NCBI GenBank assembly: GCA_963764305.1
Contig: CAVXSD010000006.1
Coordinates: forward strand, 744,001 to 808,000
Source: Bog-473 sp963764305
GTDB lineage: Bacteria; Actinomycetota; Acidimicrobiia; Acidimicrobiales; RAAP-2
Reading direction: 5' to 3'
DNA: 64,000 bases
Shown here one piece after another: positions 35,484 through 44,079 of the stretch. The position numbers and the translations under genes are program-made. The notes below the pieces were generated by a model. It had not been told where the DNA came from. It ran no database searches and worked only from the letters and a program-made list of their open reading frames with translations. Every line of letters begins with the position of its first letter. Within the stretch, counting starts at the first letter, position 1.

Positions 35484-37169
35484 GGGCCTGACCGGAGCGA
35501 GAGCGGGCGAACCCGCCACTGCAGTTGGGCGTATGTTCCGATCCGGCACGATCACATCGAAACCCTGGCCCACCTTCCTCTCGTACGGCACTCCGTGAGC
35601 CGTGAGCCAGGCGATGAGCTCATGCTCGGTGATCGAGCCGGGCTGGAGATCCGTCACCGAGCCGAGTTGCGCCGAAACGGGTCCGATCGATGCATTCGGC
35701 ACGAAGATCCAAGCCACATCCTTCGCTCCGGCATTCGATGCTCCGGGCGGATTGCGGTTCTGGTCGAGCGCCAGCGCGGTGACCTTCCCGTTGGAGATGA
35801 AGGTCAGATCGTTGGCCACCCAATACCCCGCATAGGCGTGGGAGACGCCCAGACGGCCCAACTGGGCCGCCAGTGCGGTGACAGCGGGATTGGGGTCCGA
35901 GGCGAAGGAGGTGAGCTCGCTCGGCCTTCCGATTGCACCGTAGCCGTCGTTGAAGGCGACCAGCGTCGAGACACACGCCACGACGAGGAGTGCCGAACCC
36001 ACCCACGCGACGAGGGGAGGGCGCAGCATCTGCCACACACCACCGACGATGACGAGGGAGAGTATCGGTGTCAGGGAGATGCCGTACCGACCGTCGTTCC
36101 AGAACCACGACGTGGGAAATGCCGCGTAGAGGAACGGGTACAGACCGAGGGTCAAAGCCAGGACCCACGCGTCTCGCCTCCGAAGAACCAGGAGGACCGT
36201 CCCGCTCAGGGCAAGCACGATGAGAAGCGCGTACACGATCACACCGAATGCCTGTGCTCCCTCCCAATGGCCCACGCCCTCCACTCTCAGGCCGAGGATC
36301 ATCGGTAGCACGTGAGTGAAGAACGTTCCGAGTCGAGAAAGATATGAGACAGGCGAGGGTGGGATCCCGCTCCCGCTCCTCGTTGCGGTCGCCCAAATCC
36401 AAGGCAGCACTCCTACGAAGGCGGTGCAGACCGCGAGCGCAATTCTCTTCGCTCCCACCGCGAGCGGCCGCTTTCGCAGGCTGGAGACGACGAGGGCGGC
36501 CGCCGGTATGGCGAAGTAGACGATTTCGGGGGAGGCCCAGAACCCCAGTCCTCCGGTAAGGCCGAGCACCGCCCAATCGGAGAGCCGGTCGCCCCCTTCC
36601 CCGCGAGTCTGCTGAACGATCCGGAGTGACTCGAGCAAGAGGATGAGGCCGAAGACGAGAGTGACCTCGTGTAGTCCATATTCCCTCGTCGAGTTCCAGA
36701 GCGAAGATTCAGACCAGATCCAACTCAGCACCGCCGCAGTGAGCGCAGCAGCCGGCTGGAACAGGCGGAGTCCGATGCGCCAGACGAGAACGGAGCCCAC
36801 GAGGGCCAACAGCGCCGGAGTGGCACTGAGGATGAACGGCGACTGACCCAGGACCAGAAAGTTCAGCGCCAGCACGTACGGCTCCACACCGCCATAGCTC
36901 TGTCCCCAGTAAAAGGCGTAGGTATGGCCGTGCACGATCGAATGTGCGACGAGCCCCGCAGTGGCCTCGTCCGAGTTGATCGGAGCGTTGCCGAGCAGCC
37001 ACAGCCTGAGGAGGACTCCGACCAGCAGCACACACCCACTTACCAGGGCCAGGACATAGCGGCCCGAAGAGGAGAAACCAGACAACGTCACGGAGCTCGA
37101 CGTGGCGTGCTCGACCACGATCGGTTCGGGGTTCTCGCGACCTCGCTTGCTCGACGTCGGGATGCTCAC
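35475..37169 (-). CDS. GT-C-fold membrane glycosyltransferase
   Basis: The 564-residue protein has about 11 to 12 hydrophobic helices and the GT-C catalytic loop NSDEATAGLVAHSIVHG near residue 67, whose Asp-Glu is typical of ArnT/PMT-type enzymes. A further loop reads WSESSLWNSTREYGLHE near residue 155. These enzymes use polyprenyl-phosphate sugars to glycosylate lipids or proteins on the outer membrane face. The C-terminal 130 residues are soluble. Its 3' end overlaps the convergent GH99-like gene by 9 bp; the pair may serve the same glycan. Confidence 0.85.
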   Translation of the reverse strand: MSIPTSSKRGRENPEPIVVEHATSSSVTLSGFSSSGRYVLALVSGCVLLVGVLLRLWLLGNAPINSDEATAGLVAHSIVHGHTYAFYWGQSYGGVEPYVLALNFLVLGQSPFILSATPALLALVGSVLVWRIGLRLFQPAAALTAAVLSWIWSESSLWNSTREYGLHEVTLVFGLILLLESLRIVQQTRGEGGDRLSDWAVLGLTGGLGFWASPEIVYFAIPAAALVVSSLRKRPLAVGAKRIALAVCTAFVGVLPWIWATATRSGSGIPPSPVSYLSRLGTFFTHVLPMILGLRVEGVGHWEGAQAFGVIVYALLIVLALSGTVLLVLRRRDAWVLALTLGLYPFLYAAFPTSWFWNDGRYGISLTPILSLVIVGGVWQMLRPPLVAWVGSALLVVACVSTLVAFNDGYGAIGRPSELTSFASDPNPAVTALAAQLGRLGVSHAYAGYWVANDLTFISNGKVTALALDQNRNPPGASNAGAKDVAWIFVPNASIGPVSAQLGSVTDLQPGSITEHELIAWLTAHGVPYERKVGQGFDVIVPDRNIRPTAVAGSPALAPVRPST

Positions 37170-37281
37170 CGGCAGTGGGGCGAGTGGAGACCATCGCTGG
37201 CTTCCCGACCCATCGTGAGATATTGCCCCATTGAGGGCCGCACCACTCCGCGCGCAGGTGTGATCCCGACCGCCGTTTCTG

Positions 37282-37530
37282 TCACACCAGGGTGATGGCG
37301 TCTTCCGGGCAAACGGTGACGCAGAGACCGCACTCGTGGCACCGATCGGCGTTGACGGGGTACGCCGTCATCCTCCGATGCGCCGTGGTCCGGACCTTGC
37401 CCAGCAAGCCCAGAGCCGTGAAGTCGTCGGGGTCCATCCGCCGCACCTCGAACACGTCGTAGGGGCAGACCCGCACGCAATCCCGCTTGGCCTCGCAGCG
37501 GCCGTGATCCACCACCGGTCTCGTCGCCAT
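37282..37530 (-). CDS. Ferredoxin, two [4Fe-4S] clusters
   Basis: The 82-residue protein has CEAKRDCVRVCPYDVF and, near residue 63, CHECGLCVTVCPEDAI, the second being a canonical CxxCxxCxxxCP and the first an extended variant. A TAGTCT box sits 6 nt before the ATG on the minus strand, without a leader. It lies 30 bp downstream of the acyl-CoA dehydrogenase gene stop on the same strand and could carry its electrons, although flavin dehydrogenases normally use ETF. Confidence 0.9.
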   Translation of the reverse strand: MATRPVVDHGRCEAKRDCVRVCPYDVFEVRRMDPDDFTALGLLGKVRTTAHRRMTAYPVNADRCHECGLCVTVCPEDAITLV

Positions 37531-37560
37531 GGGCCCAGACTACGTAGCATCGGCCGCCGT

Positions 37561-38790
37561 CTACGACCCGGCCAGGGGGTCCCTCCAGCCGGGCGACCCG
37601 GTGCGCGCCCCGGCGCCCACCCGCAGGCCGATGTAGTTGCGCTGTGCCTCCACGGTGCCCGCCCCGATGCACAGGCCCCGGATGTCGCGATACGCCCGCT
37701 CCAACGGGTACTCGCGCGAGTAGCCGTAGCCGCCGTGGATCTGCATCGCCTCGTCGCACACGAACTTGGCCGCAAGGTTGGCCGCCGTCTTGGCCATGGC
37801 GGTCTCGAGCGCCGGCGGCGTCCCGTGCGGGCCGGCGAGCCGCACGGCCCGGGCCAGCAGAAGGCGGGCCCCCTCGAGCTGCACCGCCATGTCGGCCAGC
37901 TTCCACTGCAGGCCCTGCAGCTCGGCCAGCGGGCGACCACCGATGACCCGCTCGTTCATGTAGCGCACGGCGTGCTCGAGCGCCCCCTGCGCCGCGCCCA
38001 CGCACATTGACGCGTTGCCGCAGCGCTCGTGGTTGAGGTGCGACAGCAGCACCTTGAAGGCCTCGGTGTTGGACGGGTCCCCGGCCAACAAGATGTCGTC
38101 AGGGGTGATCTCGACGCCGTCGAAGGCCAGCTCGGCCTCGGTGGCCGCGTGGATCCCCATGCCCTTGTGCCGCCCCGTGACCGAGACGCCCTCGCGATCG
38201 GTCGGCACGATCACCGCGCCGATGCCCCTGGCCCCCTCCCCGCCGGGCCAGCGGCACCAGACCAGCACCCCCTGGGCCACGTCGCCCAGCGTCGAGTAGT
38301 TCTTGTAGGCGTTGAGCCGCCAGCGCCCCGGGCCGTCCTCGCTCAGGGCCGCCCGCATGTTCTGCACGGCCGAGCCGGCATCGGGCTCGGTGATCCCGAT
38401 GCTGATCAAGGCGTCCCCGTCGGCCACGGCCGGGAGCCAGCGCTCCTGCATGGCTTCGGGGCCGAGATGCTCGATCCCCCGCGGCGGCCCGTTGAAGGTC
38501 AGTTGGCAGCAGATGGCCGACGACACGTCGGCCCGGGCGATCTCCTCGAGCACGATGGAGGCCTCAACGTCGCCCAGGCCCATGCCGCCCCAACGCTCCC
38601 CCACCGTGATGCGCAGCAGGTCCGCCACCGCCAGGGCCTTGCGCACCTCGGCCGGGACGGCGCCCTCCTCGTCGGCCACCTGCGCCCGCGGCGCCACCTC
38701 GCGCTCGGCCACGTCGCGGGCCAGCTGGCGCAGCGCCGCCTGGTCCTCGCTCTCGGCCAGCAGGTCGTGAGGGTCCCCCGCGTCGCTCAT
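37561..38790 (-). CDS. Acyl-CoA dehydrogenase
   Basis: The 409-residue protein starts MSDAGDPHDLLAESEDQ. It shows the family's ITEPDAGSAVQNMR, IHGGYGYSREYPLERAYRDI and the catalytic Glu in GAGTVEAQRNYIG near residue 390. Residues around NHERCGNASMCVG form the helical core. The start overlaps the thiolase stop (TGATG), so the pair is coupled. It forms an operon with the two genes upstream and would make the 2-enoyl-CoA. The longer frame reading from 39921 is antisense-like fusion noise upstream of this start. Confidence 0.92.
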   Translation of the reverse strand: MSDAGDPHDLLAESEDQAALRQLARDVAEREVAPRAQVADEEGAVPAEVRKALAVADLLRITVGERWGGMGLGDVEASIVLEEIARADVSSAICCQLTFNGPPRGIEHLGPEAMQERWLPAVADGDALISIGITEPDAGSAVQNMRAALSEDGPGRWRLNAYKNYSTLGDVAQGVLVWCRWPGGEGARGIGAVIVPTDREGVSVTGRHKGMGIHAATEAELAFDGVEITPDDILLAGDPSNTEAFKVLLSHLNHERCGNASMCVGAAQGALEHAVRYMNERVIGGRPLAELQGLQWKLADMAVQLEGARLLLARAVRLAGPHGTPPALETAMAKTAANLAAKFVCDEAMQIHGGYGYSREYPLERAYRDIRGLCIGAGTVEAQRNYIGLRVGAGARTGSPGWRDPLAGS

Positions 38791-39989
38791 CAGCCCAGCT
38801 CGGTGCCGACGATGCCGACGAAGCTCACGCCCTCGCCCGGAGCGCCTCCGAGATTGTGGGTGAGGCCCAGGGTCCGCCCCGGCCCGACGGTGTTGATCTG
38901 ACGGTCGGCGGGTGCCTCCCCGCGCAGCTGGAGCCAGCACTCGAAGAGCATGCGCAGCCCCGAGGCGCCGATCGGGTGCCCGAAGGACTTCAGGCCGCCA
39001 TCGGGGTTGACCGGCAGGTCGCCGTCGCGGTCGAAGGTGCCCTCGAGCACCTCCTTCCAGGCCGTGCCCCGCTCGGCGAAGCCCAGGTCCTCCATGAGGA
39101 CGAGCTCGGTCGGCGTGAAGCAGTCGTGCACCTCGGCCATGGCCAGCTGGGACCGGGGGTCGGTGATCCCGGCCTGGGCGTAGGCGTCGGCGGCCGAGCG
39201 CACGACCTCCTCGAACGTCGTGTAGTCGTAGGCGGGGTCGATCGGGCCCGCCGCCGGGCCGGCCACGAAGGCCAGGGCCTTCACGTAGAGCGGGTTGGCG
39301 CAGTACTTGTGGGCGTCGGAGGCCCGGCAGATGATCGCCGCGGCCGAGCCGTCGCTGACGCCGCTGCAGTCGAAGACGCCGAGGTCGCCCGCCACCAGGG
39401 GCGCCTTGGCGATCGTCTCCATCGAGACTTCCTTTTGGAACTGGGCGCGCGGGTTGCGCGCCCCGTTCTGGTGGTTCTTGAAGGCGATACGGCTCATGAC
39501 CTCTTTCAGCTGGTCCCGGTCGACCCCGTACTTGTGGGCGTAGGAGGGGGCCAAGAAGGAGAAGGCGGCCGGCGACGACAGGCCGGGATCGGTGCCGTCC
39601 CCGACGGCGCGGATGCCGGTCAGGCCCGAGTAGCCGGTGTCCTTGAGCTTCTCCACCCCGATGGCCATGGCGGTGTCGTAGGCGCCCGAGGCCACCGCGT
39701 AGCAGGCGTTGCGGAAGGCCTCCGAGCCCGTGGCGCAATAGTTCTCGACCCGGGTCACCGGCTTGTAGTCGAGCTTGAGCGGCCGGGACAAGGTGACGCC
39801 ACAGACGCCCGACGTCATGGTGCCCAGCCAGAAGGCGTCGATGTCGCCGAGCGCCACACCGGCGGAGGCGACCGCCTCGGTGGCGGCGTCGGTGAGCAGG
39901 TCGTCGACGCCCTTGTCCCACAGCTCGCCGAAGCGGGTGCAGCCCATGCCGATGACCGCGACCTGGTCGCGGATGCCGCTACTCGCCAT
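38790..39989 (-). CDS. Thiolase-fold protein of the lipid-transfer (Ltp) type
   Basis: The 399-residue protein begins with VAVIGMGCTRFGELWDKGVD. It has Cys in ENYCATGSEAFRNACYAV, the His in AEVHDCFTPTEL and GHPIGASGLRMLFECW near the C-terminus. These are the three catalytic positions, in an SCP-x/Ltp arrangement rather than the FadA one. Such proteins pair with DUF35 proteins in archaeal thiolase-HMG-CoA-synthase complexes and in the steroid aldolase Ltp2. Here a DUF35 domain is fused to the upstream gene, overlapping it by 11 bp. Confidence 0.9.
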   Translation of the reverse strand: MASSGIRDQVAVIGMGCTRFGELWDKGVDDLLTDAATEAVASAGVALGDIDAFWLGTMTSGVCGVTLSRPLKLDYKPVTRVENYCATGSEAFRNACYAVASGAYDTAMAIGVEKLKDTGYSGLTGIRAVGDGTDPGLSSPAAFSFLAPSYAHKYGVDRDQLKEVMSRIAFKNHQNGARNPRAQFQKEVSMETIAKAPLVAGDLGVFDCSGVSDGSAAAIICRASDAHKYCANPLYVKALAFVAGPAAGPIDPAYDYTTFEEVVRSAADAYAQAGITDPRSQLAMAEVHDCFTPTELVLMEDLGFAERGTAWKEVLEGTFDRDGDLPVNPDGGLKSFGHPIGASGLRMLFECWLQLRGEAPADRQINTVGPGRTLGLTHNLGGAPGEGVSFVGIVGTELG

Positions 39990-41463
39990 GATCCTCGTCT
40001 CCTCGTTCCCCGTCCGCGGCTCGCCCGACGGCCGGGCGCGCCTTCCAGAAGTAATTGTGCACGCCCTGGGCGGTCCACACGCGCCGGAAGGTCATGGTGA
40101 CCCGGTCGCCGATGGACAGCTCCGAGGCCACGACGTCGGTCATCTCACAGCGGTAGCGACCACCGCCGTCGAAATCGACGATCACCCCCACCACCGGGGG
40201 CGACAGGCTGAAGGCCAGGTGGTCGATGGTGAAGGTGGCCACCGTCCCCGGCACGTCGGCCAGGCGCTCGGGCTGCATCTGGTCGATGGTGTGGCACGAC
40301 AGGCAGGCCCGGGTCGGTGGCATGTGGCGGAAGCCGCACACCAGGCACCGGCTGGCTGCGAAGGCGTACTTCCACTGCTCGGAGCGGTGGACGGTCGGCG
40401 CACCGGGCCGTTCGGGGTCGGGTCGCCGCGGCGGCTCCCGGTGCATCTGGCCCCGCCAGGTCAGGAACGTCGCATACGGGAGATCGTCCCGTCCGGCCGC
40501 CACCAGCTCGGCCACCGAGGGCACGCCCGCTTCGGCCCGGGCCTGTTGCGCCGCGGTCAGCGCGTCGGTGGTGCGCAGGATCAGCGCGTCGGCGCCATCG
40601 GCCAGCGACAGCACGACGATCACCTGCCCGGGTCGGGCCCGCTCGAGGACGTCGCACAGCGTGATGGCGGCGTGGGCCGCGCCGAGGTTGCCCAGCGACC
40701 CGGTGAGGTCAGGCGCCAGAACCCCCTCTCGCACCCCGAGCCCCATGGTCACGGCCTTGACCGCCCGCACGTGCAGGCCGGTCGCGATGGCGTGGTCGAC
40801 GTCGCCTTCGGCCAGACCGGCATCCTTGAGCGCCGCCGCGAAGGCCTCACGGGCCAGCGGCACGTAGAGCTCCTCGCCGAAGCGCTCCTCCCACACGTGC
40901 GAATCCGTTTCGCCGGGCACGCGCCAGCGGTCGAGGAACTCGTCGCTCGCCGCCCCGCGGCCGACGAGCGCGGCCACGGCACCATCGGGCGCGCAGACGA
41001 ACGCGGCCGCCCCGTCACCGCTGTCGCGCTCCTCGGCCGAACCGGCCAGGCCGGTACGCAGGTCCGAGAGCACGGCCAGCGTGGTCCGGCCGGCACCGGC
41101 GCCGCCCGCCGCACCGAGGGCCTGGAGCAGCGTGCCCACCGCCGAGCGCGACGAGCCGGCGAAGTCGTAGGCACCGCAGGCCCGCCCGAGCCCGAGCGCC
41201 GCGTGCACTGTCGTGGCACTCGTCTTGTCGAGGTACGCCGGGTCCGGCGTGGAGAGGAGAAGGTCCTGCACCGCCGCGGGACCCGGGCCCACGGCCAGCG
41301 CACGCCGGCCCGCCTCGACGCCCAGCGTGGTGGTGTCCTCGTCGTGGGAGGCCACGGCGCGGGTCCCCCGGCCGCCCCCGCTGCCCAGCACGCCGGCGAT
41401 GGCCGACCGCTGGAGGCGCCAGTAGGGCAGGTACGTTCCCCAGGCTGCGATGCCGCTGCTCAT
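39979..41463 (-). CDS. HMG-CoA-synthase-like (KAS III fold) protein fused to a DUF35 Zn-ribbon/OB-fold
   Basis: The 494-residue protein has a thiolase/KAS-III-like body (MSSGIAAWGTYLPYWRLQRS, AIATGLHVRAVKAVTMGLGV, LGNLGAAHAAI) for about 350 residues. It is followed by a rubredoxin-like knuckle with CLVCGFRHMPPTRACLSC and an OB-fold (FTIDHLAFSLSPPVVGVIVD). The archaeal-type nucleophile position FACKAGT reads DFAGSSRSAVG here, so the Cys appears absent. The fusion suggests scaffolding of an acyl-transfer complex with the two downstream genes. The true reaction is unknown. Confidence 0.85.
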   Translation of the reverse strand: MSSGIAAWGTYLPYWRLQRSAIAGVLGSGGGRGTRAVASHDEDTTTLGVEAGRRALAVGPGPAAVQDLLLSTPDPAYLDKTSATTVHAALGLGRACGAYDFAGSSRSAVGTLLQALGAAGGAGAGRTTLAVLSDLRTGLAGSAEERDSGDGAAAFVCAPDGAVAALVGRGAASDEFLDRWRVPGETDSHVWEERFGEELYVPLAREAFAAALKDAGLAEGDVDHAIATGLHVRAVKAVTMGLGVREGVLAPDLTGSLGNLGAAHAAITLCDVLERARPGQVIVVLSLADGADALILRTTDALTAAQQARAEAGVPSVAELVAAGRDDLPYATFLTWRGQMHREPPRRPDPERPGAPTVHRSEQWKYAFAASRCLVCGFRHMPPTRACLSCHTIDQMQPERLADVPGTVATFTIDHLAFSLSPPVVGVIVDFDGGGRYRCEMTDVVASELSIGDRVTMTFRRVWTAQGVHNYFWKARPAVGRAADGERGDEDHGE

Positions 41464-41641
41464 GGAACGATCATCCCAGACGGCAGCCGGGCCTCACACA
41501 TCTGGCGGCGGCGGCGGTGTCTGCGCCCGGCCGACGCCGCTCAGGCTCCCGACCGCCCGGAGCGGATCTCGGCCCCCCGGGCCTCGGTCGCAACGTGTCG
41601 ATCTCGGGCGTCAACTCCTCCAACGACCCGGTCAGCGGGAG

Positions 41642-41657
41642 CCCCCCTCCCGGGGGG
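41642..41657 (-). terminator. GC hairpin between minus-strand genes
   Basis: The stem CCCCCC-TCCC-GGGGGG lies between the methyltransferase and HMG-CoA-synthase-like genes. It has no U-tract, so it is at best a weak or Rho-assisted terminator. No gene was seen in the surrounding 41464-41746. Confidence 0.35.
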
Positions 41658-41746
41658 CCCACCGCCCCGGACAGGGAAGACCCGCCGCGGCGGACCGACC
41701 GTGTCCGCCGCGCCACCTCGATCCGGCGGTCGCGCTCCCCTTCCCC

Positions 41747-42487
41747 TTACGCGGTGGCGACCACCACCAGCTCCCAGCTGTCGAGCTCGAGCGGGCCGCC
41801 GCCGCCGGCCCGGAACTCGACGTCGTGGAAGCCGGCCGCTTCGAGCCACACCACCCACTCCGGTGGTGTCGGCAGCCGGACGAAGTACGAGGCACGCCGC
41901 AGGGCACCCGCCCGGTGCACGGTGCGCCTGATCACCATGCGACCCGCGATCGGGTCGAAGGTCGACACCTCGATCATGGTGTCGTCGCCGCGCTGGACGA
42001 GCACCGCGTCGGGCGCCGGGGTGAAATGCCGGACACCCCCGTCGTGGTGCATGGTATCGATAACCACCTTCCCTCCCGGCCGGAGGACCCGGTGGAATTC
42101 GGCGAGGACCCGGTGACAATCGTCGTCGTCGTAGTAGCCGAACGAATTGAGCCAGCACACCACGCCGTCGAACGGCCCGTCGACCGGGAGGGCCCGGATG
42201 TCGCCCTCCAGGTATGTCACAGTGTCGGCGATTAACTGCGGATCGGCGCGCGCCTGCTCCAGGTAGGCCGGCGTCAGGTCGATGCCCGTCACCACCATGC
42301 CCGCCGCGGCCAGCCGACGGGCGATGCGCCCGTGGCCACAGGGCGCGTCGAGGATGAGTGAGCCGGGTGGAAGATCGAGCAGCCCGAGGATCTCCGCAGT
42401 GTCGGCGTCCGAGTGCTCGTCGTCGATGGACTCCTCGTAGAAGTAGAGGTAGTCGTCGCCGAAGGTGGCCTCCATGTCGAACGTCAT
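41747..42487 (-). CDS. SAM-dependent class I methyltransferase
   Basis: The 246-residue protein has motif I ILDAPCGHGRIARRLA, motif II VTGIDLTPAYLEQARADP, DIRALPVDGPFDGVVCWLNS and the later LRPGGKVVIDTMHHDG. These mark a Rossmann-like methyltransferase with SAM as donor. The acceptor is unknown; the aromatic/hydrophobic C-terminus does not indicate a known subfamily. The ATG is 32 bp from the divergent thioesterase ATG, so they share a promoter region. Confidence 0.88.
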   Translation of the reverse strand: MTFDMEATFGDDYLYFYEESIDDEHSDADTAEILGLLDLPPGSLILDAPCGHGRIARRLAAAGMVVTGIDLTPAYLEQARADPQLIADTVTYLEGDIRALPVDGPFDGVVCWLNSFGYYDDDDCHRVLAEFHRVLRPGGKVVIDTMHHDGGVRHFTPAPDAVLVQRGDDTMIEVSTFDPIAGRMVIRRTVHRAGALRRASYFVRLPTPPEWVVWLEAAGFHDVEFRAGGGGPLELDSWELVVVATA

Positions 42488-42519
42488 GCGCCATCATCGC
42501 CGCCGGTAGGGTCCCCCGC

Positions 42520-43368
42520 ATGCGGGAGCGCGAAGACCTCTCCTTCGACGCGGCGACAGCGGTGCAGCAAACCGGTGATCCCGCCGTCTTCGAGGCCGCC
42601 GTTCATCATCTGTGGACCGTGGGCGACAAGCCCAACGGCGGCTATCTCCTCGCGCTGCTCGGGCGCGCCGCCCGCATCACCGCGCACGGCGCCGGCAGCG
42701 CGGACTGGGAGGTCCTGTCCTCCTCCATCACCTACCTGCGGCCGCCCGGGCCCGGCCCGGCCACCGTGCGGACGACCCTGCTCCGCAGCGGGCGTACGGC
42801 CGCCCACGTGCGGACCGTCCTCGCCCAGGGAGGGGACGACCTGGTGGACGCCGTGTTCGTGCTCGGCGACCTGCCCGAGGATCCTGTCACGCGCTACGAC
42901 GGCACTGAGCCCTTCCACGCGCCGGACCCCGAGGAGTGCGTGCGCCTCACCCCGAAGATCCCGACCGGTGTCTATGTCGGGATCATGGACGTGCTCGACC
43001 TCCGGCTCGACCCCGCCACGCTCCCCTTTGCGACCACTCCCCCGCCGGCCGGCACGCCGGCAGAACTGCGGGGCTGGACACGCTTCGCCGACGGGCGGGA
43101 ACCGGACCCCCCGTCGGTGCTCTTCTTCGCCGACGCCATCCCGCCGGCCACGCTCATGATCGGCTCGACCGGCTGGGTCCCCACGCTGCAGATGTCCGCC
43201 TTCGTTCGGGCCCACCCGGCGCCGGGCTGGCTCGCCATCCGCATGACGGCAGGTCTGGTGGCCGACGGCATGGTCGACGAGACGTGCGTGCTGTGGGACA
43301 GCCGGGGCCACCTGGTGGGGCAGTCCTCCCAGCTGGCCCGGCTCCGCTTCCCCGACGAGCTCAGCTGA
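42520..43368 (+). CDS. TesB-like acyl-CoA thioesterase (hotdog fold)
   Basis: The 282-residue protein starts at ATG 42520, preceded by TAGGGT with 7 nt between (leaderless). It has NGGYLLALLGRAA, the SSSITYLRPPGPGPA strand, LPFATTPPPAG and a C-terminal hotdog with GLVADGMVDETCVLWDSRGHLVGQSSQLARL. The last motif matches the C-terminal half of TesB-like/long-chain thioesterases of actinobacteria. It hydrolyses or sequesters acyl-CoA. A longer upstream reading would cross into the methyltransferase start and was rejected. Confidence 0.85.
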   Translation: MREREDLSFDAATAVQQTGDPAVFEAAVHHLWTVGDKPNGGYLLALLGRAARITAHGAGSADWEVLSSSITYLRPPGPGPATVRTTLLRSGRTAAHVRTVLAQGGDDLVDAVFVLGDLPEDPVTRYDGTEPFHAPDPEECVRLTPKIPTGVYVGIMDVLDLRLDPATLPFATTPPPAGTPAELRGWTRFADGREPDPPSVLFFADAIPPATLMIGSTGWVPTLQMSAFVRAHPAPGWLAIRMTAGLVADGMVDETCVLWDSRGHLVGQSSQLARLRFPDELS

Positions 43369-43393
43369 CGCCGGCTCGGCGGGAGCAGACACG

Positions 43394-43531
43394 TCACGCT
43401 GCCTGCTCGCCGTCCTCGTCGTCGGCGTCCTCCTCCTCGTCGTCGGCGTCGTAGCAATCCCACGAGCAGTAGCCCGCGATCCGCGGCGACGCCGGGTGGA
43501 ACCGGCAGCGCGCGCACAGCTGCATCGTCAT
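43394..43531 (-). CDS. Small zinc-ribbon protein with acidic tail
   Basis: The 45-residue protein is MTMQLCARCRFHPASPRIAG followed by YCSWDCYDADDEEEDADDED and a short end. Four Cys in a C-x2-C / C-x3-C pattern fit one zinc. The last 20 residues are mostly Asp and Glu. GAGAGAG lies 6 nt before the ATG; a longer reading from ATG 43567 (MNTIDSTKERAT) is also open. It may bind a basic partner. No family is recognised. Confidence 0.55.
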   Translation of the reverse strand: MTMQLCARCRFHPASPRIAGYCSWDCYDADDEEEDADDEDGEQAA

Positions 43532-43657
43532 GGTGGCTCTCTCTTTCGTACTGTCGATCGTGTTCATGGTCGCTTTGCTCCGGACTATGCCGGCACCGTT
43601 CCTCGAATCCGGGCCAGGTCCGTGGCCTGGACCCACCCGTGACGTCCCCCAGGACGC

Positions 43658-43687
43658 AAAAAAAGCCGCTTCCTTGTGGGAAGCGGC
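43658..43687 (-). terminator. Intrinsic terminator, minus strand
   Basis: On the minus strand the 9-bp stem GCCGCTTCC/GGAAGCGGC with a 5-nt loop is followed by seven U. A second hairpin (GGACTC-GTGA-GAGTCC, 43701-43716) lies just before it. The pair ends a transcript coming from the right, that is from the small ORF at 43719-43931 or further up. Confidence 0.85.
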
Positions 43688-43718
43688 TCCTCGACGTCGG
43701 GGACTCGTGAGAGTCCTT

Positions 43719-43931
43719 CTACGGCGTCGGGGCCACCTCCCTCAGGCTCACCTTGGGGATCCCACAGACCTGTACCTCGGACATGGCGAGGCGCGACTGA
43801 CCGAGGGAGTTGCCCTCCTGCGGACACCGGTCCGACAATCCGTGCGCTGCGATCTGTTCCATTCTGCTCTGAGTATACGAGACGCCATGGCGGCCCCGGA
43901 ACCACGCGGCGAAAGATCGGGCAGAGTTCAT
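43719..43931 (-). CDS. Small unknown protein before the terminator
   Basis: The 70-residue reading begins MNSARSFAAWFRGRHGVSYT and ends just before the strong terminator, with four Met and two Cys (RCPQEG and VQVCGIP). No Shine-Dalgarno sequence is visible, and a longer frame from ATG 43970 is open. Nothing similar is recognised. It may instead be the 3' part of a non-coding transcript. Confidence is low. Confidence 0.35.
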   Translation of the reverse strand: MNSARSFAAWFRGRHGVSYTQSRMEQIAAHGLSDRCPQEGNSLGQSRLAMSEVQVCGIPKVSLREVAPTP

Positions 43932-44079
43932 CGCCGCGTCACATGCGATGGCGCCGGGGCAGCGCACCATCCCGGCCGCGAAGGTCGGCGTCGGCGCAAC
44001 GCGCGGATGGTCCGGCTGAGCCACGGCCCCCCGGCGAGATTCTCGACCCGCACGCGTCCTGCCGCCGGCGAGAGCCGGA

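Noticed and set aside
41471..41716. 81-residue minus-strand frame between two genes
   Set aside because: Composition (Arg/Gly/Pro) is that of GC noise and it crosses the GC hairpin at 41642-41657.
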